Assembly: GCF_021483235.1 (NCBI RefSeq)
Contig: NZ_JAKEEC010000034.1
Coordinates: 1 to 33,492, forward strand
DNA length: 33,492 bases
Origin: Arthrobacter alkaliphilus
GTDB lineage: Bacteria > Actinomycetota > Actinomycetes > Actinomycetales > Micrococcaceae
Direction: 5' to 3'
The translations under genes were made by a program, and so were the position numbers. The notes below the pieces were generated by a model. It did not search any database. It had not been told where the DNA came from and was given only the letters and a program-made list of their open reading frames with translations. Shown piece by piece: positions 1 through 6,648 of the stretch (its first letter is position 1; each line of letters begins with the position of its first letter).

Positions 1-2
1 CC

Positions 3-287
3 CACATCCGCAAAGCCATCATCGCCCGCGACCAAGGCTGCACCTTCCCCGACTGCACCATCCCCGCACCCTGGTGCGAAGCCCACCACATCACCTACTG
101 GTCACAAGACGGAACCACCGGAACAGACAACGGCATCCTCTTATGCAGCCACCACCACCACGTCATCCACAAAGAACAATGGACCATCACCACCGACTCC
201 GGCACGCCATGGTTCAAACCACCACCCCACATCGACCCGGACCAAACACCCCGCCGCAACCACTACTTCAGACCCACCCGAACATAA
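3..287 (+). CDS. HNH endonuclease, C-terminal part (DUF222/13E12-type), 5' end outside the window
   Basis: The frame is open from the window edge and stops at TAA 285-287, giving 94 residues. A complete HNH zinc-finger nuclease core is visible: a CTFPDC cysteine pair, then AHH, then a GTDNGILLC segment and a run of histidines ending in HVIH. This arrangement is the usual C-terminus of actinobacterial DUF222-HNH proteins, which often occur in many copies per genome. The missing N-terminal part would be the DUF222 region. The codons are very rich in ACC and CAC compared with the next genes. The cellular role of this family is not well defined. The HNH assignment is firm, and the DUF222 link is inferred from the family pattern. 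Confidence 0.85.
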   Translation, partial: HIRKAIIARDQGCTFPDCTIPAPWCEAHHITYWSQDGTTGTDNGILLCSHHHHVIHKEQWTITTDSGTPWFKPPPHIDPDQTPRRNHYFRPTRT

Positions 288-319
288 ACCCGCCCCGGCA
301 GGAATCACTCAGAAACCCG

Positions 320-349
320 TTGACATGTGACCAAACGGTCACCTAATCT
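320..349 (+). promoter_or_regulatory. Promoter with embedded operator-like palindrome for the ArsR-SRPBCC gene
   Basis: A consensus -35 hexamer TTGACA lies at 320-325, and a weak -10 (TAATCT, 344-349) follows with 18-bp spacing. Between them is a perfect inverted repeat, GTGACC-AAAC-GGTCAC, at 327-342. Transcription would begin about 7 nt after the -10, at or next to the ATG at 356, and no ribosome-binding site is present, so a leaderless mRNA is likely. ArsR-type repressors typically bind palindromes at their own promoter, so autoregulation is the natural inference. Confidence 0.6.
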
Positions 350-355
350 AAATCC

Positions 356-1111
356 ATGGACGCCGTCTTCAAGGCACTCTCCGACCCCACCCGCAGGGAT
401 CTGCTCGACGAGCTCTTCCGGGAGGACGGGCAGACGCTCAGTGCGCTTGAAGCACGCTTCGACATGACCCGCTTCGGGATCATGAAGCACCTCAAGATCC
501 TTGAGGAAGCCGGGCTGGTTGTGACCCGCCGTCGCGGTCGCGAAAAGCTCCACTATCTAAATCCGGTACCCATCAGGCTCGTCCACGACCGCTGGGTGAG
601 CAAATATGCAGAACCATGGGCCGCTGCGTTGAGCGACCTCAAAACCAGATTGGAAAGTCCCGTGGAAAAGATCTTCGAAATCTATATCAAGACCACTCCG
701 GAGCGGCTCTGGGAAGCCATCACGGACAGCGACACCCGCAGCAAGTATCAGTTCGGCAACACCCACACCGCCGACTGGACCCCGGGCGGGCACTACGAGA
801 TGCACAATCCCAAAGCCAACGGAATGGTCCTCGGCGAGGGCGAAAACGTGGAGGTCGATCCCCCGCGGCGGCTCGTCCAGACCATGCGCGCACTCTGGGG
901 CGAAGACGTCAAAGCCGAGGGCACATCACGTGTCACCTGGGAGATCGAACCCGTCGGCGACTCGTGCCACCTGACAGTCACCCACAGCGACCTGCGCGAG
1001 GGCGGAAACGACCAGATCTACGGCGGTTGGCCGATGATCCTCTCCGGCCTCAAGACCTGGCTGGAGACCGGCGAAGTCCTCACGACACCTGGTTCATTAA
1101 TGTACGGATAA
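356..1111 (+). CDS. ArsR-family regulator fused to an SRPBCC (AHSA1-type) domain
   Basis: The protein has 251 residues. Residues 1-85 form an ArsR winged helix: it begins MDAVFKALSDPTRRDLLDEL, has a recognition-helix region around FDMTRFGIMKHLKILEE, and a wing at VTRRRGREKLHYL. Residues 105-240 form an AHSA1/START-like SRPBCC domain with the typical KIFEIYIKTTPERLWEAITD start and a final helix GGWPMILSGLKTWLETG. SRPBCC domains hold hydrophobic ligands, so this is probably a ligand-responsive repressor in which sensor and DNA-binding parts share one chain. No metal-binding cysteine cluster of the ArsR/SmtB kind is seen. The start has no Shine-Dalgarno sequence but sits at the predicted transcription start. 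The regulated target may be only itself, because the next gene points the other way. Confidence 0.88.
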   Translation: MDAVFKALSDPTRRDLLDELFREDGQTLSALEARFDMTRFGIMKHLKILEEAGLVVTRRRGREKLHYLNPVPIRLVHDRWVSKYAEPWAAALSDLKTRLESPVEKIFEIYIKTTPERLWEAITDSDTRSKYQFGNTHTADWTPGGHYEMHNPKANGMVLGEGENVEVDPPRRLVQTMRALWGEDVKAEGTSRVTWEIEPVGDSCHLTVTHSDLREGGNDQIYGGWPMILSGLKTWLETGEVLTTPGSLMYG

Positions 1112-1115
1112 GAGG

Positions 1116-1151
1116 CTCTTCGGAGAAGAGATCCTTCAGGTGCGGATCTCT
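1116..1151. terminator. Hairpin pair between convergent genes
   Basis: Two overlapping hairpins follow the stop at 1111: CTCTTC-GGA-GAAGAG (1116-1130) and AGAGATCC with GGATCTCT (1127-1134 and 1144-1151). They share bases, so they are mutually exclusive. No T-run follows on either strand. The convergent position suggests a bidirectional 3'-end structure, but termination is not proven. Confidence 0.35.
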
Positions 1152-1186
1152 GGGCGGCGACCCTGACCCTCACGCAGATCGCTGGA

Positions 1187-1867
1187 TTACGGAGCGGCGT
1201 AGGGCTGCTCCGCGCCGTCGCGGGTGTTGTAGAGCTTCCAGTAATGCTGGGCGATGGTGTCGGCCTGGGTTTCCGGGCCGCCGGTGCCGATCCAGGCGAA
1301 GATCGGCACGTGGGCTACGTAGACGCCGGTTCCGGCGGTGGCCTGGTGCAGCTTGAGCGCATAGGTGCGCAGGGCGCTCGAGCCGATGGCGGTTGCGGTG
1401 AACTCGGCAGGTCCAGCCAACGGGTCCATGGACGATCCGCCGGTGGTGTAGATGATGGTCCCCGAGTCGCGCTCAATCATGCCGGGCAGGACCTGCTCTG
1501 TCGCGGCGAGGCCGCCGTATAGGTAGTAGTCGATCTGCGGCTGGATGCCGAGGCGGTCGGCCGCGACCGGGGTCGGGTTGCTCAGCCCGGGGACGGGGTT
1601 GTGCGGCGCGGGCGAGTACTCGAGGACGTCGACGCGGCCGAAGCGCTTCTTGATACGGTCGAAGGCTTCGGCGACGGAAGCTGGCTCCATGACGTCGGCG
1701 GCGAAACCGGCGGCCTCGATCCCGGCGTCGGTCAGTTCGGCGGCGAGCGCGTCCAGAGCGGACTGCGTCCGGGAGACAAGGGCGACGGAGAAGCCGTGGC
1801 TGCCGAAGGCCTTGGCGATGGACAGTCCGAGGCCGGATCCGGCTCCAACGATGGCGATGGTGGGCAT
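1187..1867 (-). CDS. Atypical short-chain dehydrogenase/reductase lacking the YxxxK pair
   Basis: The protein has 226 residues with a Rossmann N-terminus: IAIVGAGSGLGLSIAKAF carries the GxxxGxG dinucleotide motif at residues 8-14, followed by VSRTQ, typical of NADP-type SDRs. Two hallmark elements are missing. The NNAG strand is replaced by EYSPAP (residues 83-88). The Tyr-xxx-Lys catalytic pair is replaced by Phe156...Ala160 after an intact Ser pair (residues 145-146). It may therefore be a cofactor-binding regulator, or use different chemistry. An AAAGGA ribosome-binding site lies 7 nt before the ATG. It is divergent from the HxlR regulator, a frequent pairing in which the regulator represses the oxidoreductase. 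Confidence 0.8.
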   Translation of the reverse strand: MPTIAIVGAGSGLGLSIAKAFGSHGFSVALVSRTQSALDALAAELTDAGIEAAGFAADVMEPASVAEAFDRIKKRFGRVDVLEYSPAPHNPVPGLSNPTPVAADRLGIQPQIDYYLYGGLAATEQVLPGMIERDSGTIIYTTGGSSMDPLAGPAEFTATAIGSSALRTYALKLHQATAGTGVYVAHVPIFAWIGTGGPETQADTIAQHYWKLYNTRDGAEQPYAAP

Positions 1868-1959
1868 CTGTAGTTCCTTTCGATCTGTTACATACTTGTG
1901 GTGTGGCAGCAGACCAGATGGACTGCATGCCGGGTTTGTGGATGCGGAGGGTGGACGAG

Positions 1960-2370
1960 ATGGCGACGGCGAGGACGATCAGCGGGCCGTGCCAGGCGTG
2001 GCCGGAGGAGAGCGCGTTCATCCGCGAGGTGCTGGACCGGATCGGCGACAAGTGGACGATTCTGATCATCAGCACCCTGGGCTCGGAGCCGCTGCGCTAC
2101 TCCGACTTGCAGGCGAGCATCCCGGGCATCTCGCAGCGGATGCTCACGGTGACGCTGAAGGCACTGGAGCGCGACGGGCTGCTCACCCGCACGGCCTACG
2201 CCGAGGTGCCGCCGCGGGTCGAGTACGACCTGACCCCACTGGGCAGGTCACTGCTGGACGCCGTGATGACGCTCGCGGGCTGGGCGGCCAGCCATCACGG
2301 GGAGGTCGCCGCCAGCCGGCGCGAGCACGAGCTGACCGGCGTCGGTCGGGAGAAGTCGGCCATGGCCTAG
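1960..2370 (+). CDS. HxlR-family winged-helix transcriptional regulator
   Basis: The chosen ATG at 1960 follows GGAGG (1946-1950) by 9 nt and gives 136 residues. An upstream GTG at 1903 would add 19 residues but lacks such a site. The protein carries the HxlR pattern: a CQAWPEESAF stretch with the single N-terminal cysteine, then DRIGDKWTILIISTL, then a wing segment FSDLQ-like (YSDLQASIPGISQRMLTVTL) and ALERDGLLTRTAYAEVPPRVEY. HxlR regulators respond to reactive aldehydes, quinones or oxidants and often use that cysteine. Its divergent neighbour is an SDR and its convergent neighbour is an FrnE-like thiol oxidoreductase, consistent with a small redox or electrophile response. The 3' end lies 13 bp from the end of the next gene. 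Confidence 0.88.
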   Translation: MATARTISGPCQAWPEESAFIREVLDRIGDKWTILIISTLGSEPLRYSDLQASIPGISQRMLTVTLKALERDGLLTRTAYAEVPPRVEYDLTPLGRSLLDAVMTLAGWAASHHGEVAASRREHELTGVGREKSAMA

Positions 2371-2383
2371 CCCTCCGCGCTTT

Positions 2384-3076
2384 TTACTGGGGATCGGTCT
2401 TGTAGCTCTCGGCTGCGAGGGCTTCGACCGCTTGGTCGAGGGCATGGCCGTAGGCGGACACCGACTGAGCGCCGGACGCCGCGATCCGGCGGCCGAAAAC
2501 CGTAAACGGCACCCCCTGCGCGCCCAGCGCCGCACCCTCGGAGGCGTTGGCCCGGACGTCGTCGGCGAACTCCTTGCCGGCGAGGACCTCGCGCACGCGT
2601 TCCCCGTCGAGGCCGAGGGACAGCGCCACCTCGACCACGACATCAGCGTCGTAGGGGTCGATCTCACCGGCGAAGAACCGGTCCTGGATCTGGGAGAAGA
2701 ACTCCAAGCCCATGCCAGACTGCTCGGCGAAGTGCACTACTCGATGCAGGTCGAACGTGTTGGCGTTCAACCGATCGAGGTCGAACTCCAGGCCCTCGCG
2801 GTGGGCGATCGCCTGGATCCGCTTCTCCGCTTGCAGGACGACCGACGGGTCGCCGCCGTGCTTTCGCATGAAGACGGCTTCGATGGGCTCGGGCTCCTTC
2901 GGGGACTCCGGGTTCAGCTCGAAGGAGCGGATCTTCATCTGGAAGCGGCCAGCGTCGGGCCGGCCCTCGATCGCGCGCTGAAGCCGGTGCTTGCCAACGT
3001 AGCACCAAGGGCACCCGAGGTCGGCCCACACCTCGACGACGACGGGGGTCTGTTCGGCTGTGCTGTTCTGTTCCAT
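2384..3076 (-). CDS. DsbA-family FrnE-like thiol oxidoreductase
   Basis: The protein has 230 residues from ATG 3076, preceded by GAGG at 8 nt. A longer start at 3109 would add 11 residues but lacks a good ribosome-binding site. The thioredoxin-fold active site CPWC is at residues 22-25 in WADLGCPWCYVGKHRL, followed by a helical insertion and the closing strand AQGVPFTVFGRR with the cis-proline that DsbA folds need. FrnE-type proteins (related to 2-hydroxychromene-2-carboxylate isomerases) are cytoplasmic disulfide oxidoreductases or isomerases. No signal peptide is present, which supports a cytoplasmic role. The substrate is unknown. It converges on the HxlR gene. Confidence 0.88.
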   Translation of the reverse strand: MEQNSTAEQTPVVVEVWADLGCPWCYVGKHRLQRAIEGRPDAGRFQMKIRSFELNPESPKEPEPIEAVFMRKHGGDPSVVLQAEKRIQAIAHREGLEFDLDRLNANTFDLHRVVHFAEQSGMGLEFFSQIQDRFFAGEIDPYDADVVVEVALSLGLDGERVREVLAGKEFADDVRANASEGAALGAQGVPFTVFGRRIAASGAQSVSAYGHALDQAVEALAAESYKTDPQ

Positions 3077-3159
3077 ACTCATCACCTCACGATTGGTTCG
3101 TAACCCCATTGTGAGTGTGTTAAACGAGGCCTACAAAAGGCACATCGAAGTGCGTGGGG

Positions 3160-3513
3160 TCAGGCCTTGGCGGCCGGAACCAGGGCTGCGTTGAGGTACT
3201 CCAAATGCGCCAGCGTCGGGGCAGTAGCTTGGTCCGCGTATTCCGGGTGCTTGGTGAGGTACTTCTTGATGAAAGGGCACACCGCCACGATTCCGCGCTC
3301 CTCACTCACGGTCTCGTTCAAGGCAACTTCGGCGAGCCGGCCCGCGAGCCCTTGGCCGCCAAATTCCTCGTTGATCACCGTGTGGTAGAAGATCCGCTGC
3401 GGGGACCCGCCGTCGTCGTACGCCTTGTACGCGGCCTTCCCGATCACGTGGCCATCAGCGAGCACTTCAAAGCGTTCGCGGTCAACGTTGTGGCGGAAGG
3501 TGACATCGGTCAT
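3160..3513 (-). CDS. Small GNAT-family N-acetyltransferase (YjdJ/Gtn1-like)
   Basis: This is a single-domain protein of 117 residues. The acetyl-CoA loop is visible as FGGQGLAGRLAEVAL (around residues 51-65). The distinctive C-terminal signature VCPFIKKYLTKHPEYAD (around 78-94) marks the small one-domain NAT family of yeast and bacterial YjdJ-like proteins. The acceptor substrate is not known for most members. The ATG at 3513 has GAGGAG 6 nt upstream. It ends before FrnE's promoter region on the same strand and could be transcribed separately. Confidence 0.88.
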   Translation of the reverse strand: MTDVTFRHNVDRERFEVLADGHVIGKAAYKAYDDGGSPQRIFYHTVINEEFGGQGLAGRLAEVALNETVSEERGIVAVCPFIKKYLTKHPEYADQATAPTLAHLEYLNAALVPAAKA

Positions 3514-3575
3514 CGCTGGCTCCTCAGATAGGTCCTTTTGACCTACCCTAACCTCGGAGCCGGGGCGCTTTGTTC

Positions 3576-3619
3576 CCGGGTTGCCTCCCGATCCAGATGT
3601 GGACCGGGAAGCAACCCGG
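3576..3619 (-). terminator. Strong hairpin downstream of the X25-domain gene
   Basis: A 15-bp stem (arms 3576-3590 and 3605-3619, one G-U type mismatch) with a 14-nt loop begins 9 bp past the stop at 3628. No U-tract follows on the minus strand, so it may act as an RNA-stabilising 3' hairpin or a non-canonical actinobacterial terminator. Confidence 0.55.
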
Positions 3620-3627
3620 AAAGGCTG

Positions 3628-4449
3628 CTAAGCCGTGACGATGTCGTGCGTTGCGTGGTCGTACGTGAAGGTGATCTTGCCGCCGTCGTGCTTCAGCTCG
3701 TGGTTGGCACCATCGCGCACGCCGAATGCTCCGTAGTTCTCATCCCACGAGCGGTTCAGTGCGATCTTGTAGGTGTAGAAACCGGCAGGCAGCGTGGTGG
3801 AAAGAGTCCATACCTTGCGGCGGGAGTTGAACTTCATCTGCACCTCGTCGTACTGCGGGGCCCAGTCCTCCGGCGCGCCGAGAAGGGTGCTGAAGTCGCC
3901 GGCGATCGCGACGGCGGACGGCTGCTCGAGCTTCTCGGCGGCAGCTGCTTTGGGCGCGGCCGCCTTCTTCAGGACTTCCTTGACGGCAGCTGCCGCTTTG
4001 GCCGCAGGTTCCTTGACGGCAGCAGCCGCCTTGGCCGCAGGTTTCTTGGCGGCAGCCTTCTTGGCCGGGGCCTTCTTGACCGGGGCCGTCGGAAGCGGCG
4101 TATCAGCAGGGACCGGGGTGCCCTCAGCCAAGGCGGCGGCGAACTCGTCCGGCTTGGCGAAAGCCACCGTGGCACGGAGGCCGTCTTCAGTGATGGTCCA
4201 GCCCGAGCGGCCCTTGACCAGCCAGCCGGCCTTGACCAGCTTCGCGGTATCCGTCGTCAGGCTCTTATGGCCGCGTGGAATCCCTCCACTGAGCAGTTCA
4301 CTCTCGCGCTCATCCAGCGGGACACGGACAATCGCCTCGGCCAGGATCTCACCGGCATTCAACGACTTCTCGGACCACGTTCCCTCAGCCAAGACGTCCA
4401 GGACGGTCTTGAGGCGGGCACTGCTTCTTTCGACGGTGGACTTGGCCAC
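3628..4449 (-). CDS. Winged-helix / Lys-Ala-rich / pullulanase X25-domain fusion protein
   Basis: The protein has 273 residues from GTG 4449, which has AAGGAG 5 nt upstream; the ATG at 4473 abuts its AAGGA and is less likely. Residues about 10-105 resemble an Mrr-N-type winged helix, ending LVKGRSGWTITEDGLRATVAF. Residues about 120-175 are a histone-H1-like Lys/Ala/Pro tail with an imperfect 11-residue duplication. Residues about 180-273 are an X25 starch-binding beta-sandwich of the kind found in pullulanases, with the tell-tale RSWDENYGAFG. There is no signal peptide and no glycosidase domain, so the protein should be cytoplasmic. It joins a nucleic-acid-binding part to an alpha-glucan-binding part. 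The function is unknown. Glycogen-linked regulation or nucleoid association is inference. Confidence 0.75.
   Translation of the reverse strand: MAKSTVERSSARLKTVLDVLAEGTWSEKSLNAGEILAEAIVRVPLDERESELLSGGIPRGHKSLTTDTAKLVKAGWLVKGRSGWTITEDGLRATVAFAKPDEFAAALAEGTPVPADTPLPTAPVKKAPAKKAAAKKPAAKAAAAVKEPAAKAAAAVKEVLKKAAAPKAAAAEKLEQPSAVAIAGDFSTLLGAPEDWAPQYDEVQMKFNSRRKVWTLSTTLPAGFYTYKIALNRSWDENYGAFGVRDGANHELKHDGGKITFTYDHATHDIVTA
3979..4044. repeat. 33-bp tandem duplication in the Lys/Ala tail of the X25 gene
   Basis: Two adjacent 33-bp units (3979-4011 and 4012-4044) differ at only a few positions. They encode the repeated PAAKAAAAVKE segment. In-frame units of this kind allow the tail to change length by slippage. 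Confidence 0.8.
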
Positions 4450-4579
4450 TGGGTCTCCTTCAACGGCGAACATTCCTTCAGCAGTCTGCCAATGTTCTGT
4501 AAACTCTGGCGACTGTTCTTGGTAAACACAGTGTGTCGTGACCCACTATTACGCCCAAATCAGGGCAAGTGATGGGAGG

Positions 4580-4600
4580 CTCTCGGGTACCGGCCGGGAG
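4580..4600 (-). terminator. Short hairpin after the adenine deaminase gene
   Basis: A 7-bp stem (4580-4586 with 4594-4600, one G-U) and a 7-nt loop lie 14 bp beyond the stop at 4614. No T-run is present. This is a weak candidate for a 3'-end signal. Confidence 0.3.
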
Positions 4601-4613
4601 TCAGCGCACACGG

Positions 4614-5636
4614 CTAAAGAGAAAGCTTCTCCCACTCCGAAACCTCGGCCAGCAATTCCGCCTTCCGCGCTTCGTCCGCGAACGATGAACGCACCGAGTT
4701 TGCCGCCAGACGCGCCCGGTCCTCAACAGAGAACCCGTGCACAGCCACGAGCTGCTCGAAGTTATCGTCTACGTAACCGCCAAAGTACGCGGGATCGTCC
4801 GAGTTCACGCTGACATTCAGCCCAGCTGCCAGCATTGCCGGCAAAGGGTGATCGGCCAGGGTATCCACGGCACGGAGCCGCACGTTGGACAACGGGCAGA
4901 CTGTCAGCGGAACTTGCTCAGCCACCAAACGCTCCACAAGGGCCGAATCCTCCATGCAACGGATGCCGTGATCGATCCTCTCCGCGCCGAGCAGATCGAG
5001 GGCCTCGTAAACATAGGAGGCGGGGCCTTCTTCGCCGGCGTGGGCGATCCGCCGCAGTCCGGCCTCCGCCGCGCGGCGGTAGAGCCTTTCGAACTTCGAC
5101 GGCGGGTTGCCCACCTCGGCCGAGTCGAGGCCGATTCCTGCGATCGGCGCCTTCATGGCAAGAAGCTGCTCCAAAACCTCCAGCGCGGATTCTTCTGAGA
5201 GATCCCTCAGGAAGGCGGCAATCAGGAGCGTCGAGACGCCAAACTCTTCCACCGACGTCGCGAGTGCTGACGCGACGCCGTTCACGCACGTCTCCAGGGC
5301 CACGCCGCGCGAGATGTGCGCCTGCGGATCCATCATGACCTCGACGTGCCGCACGCCGCCGGCCGCGGCACGTGCCAAATAAGCCCGGGTCATGTCCGCG
5401 AAGTCCTGCTCGGTGCGCAACACGGCCATGTTGGCGTAGTACAGATCCAGGAACGACTGCAGATCCGTGAACTCGTACCGGGCACGCAGCTCGTCCAGGT
5501 CCGCGTACGGAAGCTCGAGCCCGTTGCGTTCCGCGAGCGCGAAAATCAGTTCGGGCTGAAGGGTCCCCTCAATGTGCAGGTGCAGTTCGGCAACCGGAGG
5601 TGCCGCCGTCGTCGTCGATTCGCCAAAAGTTTCCAC
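4614..5636 (-). CDS. Adenine deaminase or adenosine deaminase (ADA superfamily)
   Basis: This metal-dependent amidohydrolase has 340 residues from GTG 5636; an upstream GTG at 5666 would add 10 residues without a better ribosome site. Zinc ligands and catalytic residues are visible: HLHIEG (His19 and His21), HAGEE (His199, Glu202), DHGIR, and SVNSDDPAYFGGY (Asp280, Asp281). The PAYFGGY ending after the Asp pair is typical of type-2 adenine deaminases (fungal AAH1-like) rather than true adenosine deaminases, so adenine to hypoxanthine conversion in purine salvage is the better guess. The gene diverges from the MSMEG_6728-family gene across 74 bp. A TACTCT -10-like element (5643-5648, minus strand) lies close to the GTG, so a leaderless start is possible. 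Confidence 0.88.
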   Translation of the reverse strand: METFGESTTTAAPPVAELHLHIEGTLQPELIFALAERNGLELPYADLDELRARYEFTDLQSFLDLYYANMAVLRTEQDFADMTRAYLARAAAGGVRHVEVMMDPQAHISRGVALETCVNGVASALATSVEEFGVSTLLIAAFLRDLSEESALEVLEQLLAMKAPIAGIGLDSAEVGNPPSKFERLYRRAAEAGLRRIAHAGEEGPASYVYEALDLLGAERIDHGIRCMEDSALVERLVAEQVPLTVCPLSNVRLRAVDTLADHPLPAMLAAGLNVSVNSDDPAYFGGYVDDNFEQLVAVHGFSVEDRARLAANSVRSSFADEARKAELLAEVSEWEKLSL

Positions 5637-5710
5637 CCCACAAGAGTAGCGAGGGGAAGACCACACCGCGTCAACTTGGATCTACGCCGTGCGGCCCCCA
5701 AACTGAGAGG

Positions 5711-6616
5711 ATGCAGACCTTCCTCCCGTTCCCCGATTTCAAGCAAAGTGCTGCCGTCCTGGACACCACAAGGCTTGGGAAGCAGCGTGTCGAAGCACTG
5801 CAGATCCTTCGCGCACTGGTGATTCCCGAGTTCGGCAGGCCCTCCCACCCCGCGGTCCGCATGTGGATGGGCTATGTTCCCGCGCTGACCCTCTACGGCC
5901 TGGCCATGGTGGACGAATGGGTCGCCCGCGGGAACCCGGACAACACCCGCGCCAGCATCACCGAGTTCGCGCCCCAGGCAGCCCACCCGGATTACGCCTC
6001 CAAGATTCCGATGCCGCCATGGCTGGGCGACGCCGACTTCCACCTGAGCCACCGCTCCAAGCTGCTCCAGAAAGAGCCCCGCTTCTACGCCGAGCTCTTC
6101 CCGGACACTCCGAATGACCTCGAGTACCTTTGGCCCGAACCCCGGCACGAGTTCATCCCCGAAGACCCGTACGACGAGTTCATCTGGGTGCTTCGCGCGC
6201 CGGTGGGCGACGTTGAACCCGAGAAGATCGACAAGGTGGGGATGCCGGCAGCGGGGAAGCCCAAGGCCGCCGACAGCGACGGCGACGGCTACCAGTTCGT
6301 CTACGAATCGGAGAAGTCCCGCCGCCCCGGCAAGACCGCGCGCAAGGCTCCCGTCCAAAAGGTGAAGAAGCCCAGCCGGAACCGCCAGCGCCAGGATGAA
6401 GCCTTCAGGACGCTGCCCGGCAACACGCCGGTCCTCGTGCCCGTTGAGGGCGGAGCCAAGTTTGCCCTGGGGAAGGTCTTCGGCCGGCCGATCACCTTGG
6501 AAGACGGCCGGTTCGGCCGCAACTTCGAGGTCACCAAGATCATCGACCGCGCCGACTTCGACTACCCGGCCTTGTTGCAGGATCCGCGGGCGTTCTTCCC
6601 GATCCCGGCACCCTGA
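5711..6616 (+). CDS. MSMEG_6728-family conserved protein (function unknown)
   Basis: The protein has 301 residues. The N-terminal half (1-170) carries the family signature MQTFLPFPDFKQSAAVLDTT, RLGKQRVEALQIL, HPAVRMWMGY and a LSHRSKLLQK block with a nearby PWLGD. These resemble the small pyrimidine-dimer-glycosylase-like (Pyr_excise) fold seen in related hypothetical proteins, but no activity is proven. Residues about 205-245 form a basic linker (KSRRPGKTARK and onward), and residues about 250-301 form a small beta-rich C-terminal part. The start at 5711 was chosen because family homology begins exactly there. GAGAGG directly abuts the ATG, too close for a normal ribosome site. An upstream extension in frame to 5600 would overlap the divergent deaminase and is unlikely. 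Confidence 0.7.
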   Translation: MQTFLPFPDFKQSAAVLDTTRLGKQRVEALQILRALVIPEFGRPSHPAVRMWMGYVPALTLYGLAMVDEWVARGNPDNTRASITEFAPQAAHPDYASKIPMPPWLGDADFHLSHRSKLLQKEPRFYAELFPDTPNDLEYLWPEPRHEFIPEDPYDEFIWVLRAPVGDVEPEKIDKVGMPAAGKPKAADSDGDGYQFVYESEKSRRPGKTARKAPVQKVKKPSRNRQRQDEAFRTLPGNTPVLVPVEGGAKFALGKVFGRPITLEDGRFGRNFEVTKIIDRADFDYPALLQDPRAFFPIPAP

Positions 6617-6648
6617 CGCTTCCAGCTAGACGCGAACGACGGCGGCGC

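Noticed and set aside
74..346. 90-residue His/Pro-rich plus-strand frame at the window start
   Set aside because: It is an alternative frame of the HNH gene. The HNH motif is only in the frame ending at 287.
3538..4572. 344-residue plus-strand frame opposite the X25 fusion gene
   Set aside because: It mirrors the Lys/Ala repeat as a Gly/Arg/Leu repeat, has no ribosome site, and the minus frame has clear domains.
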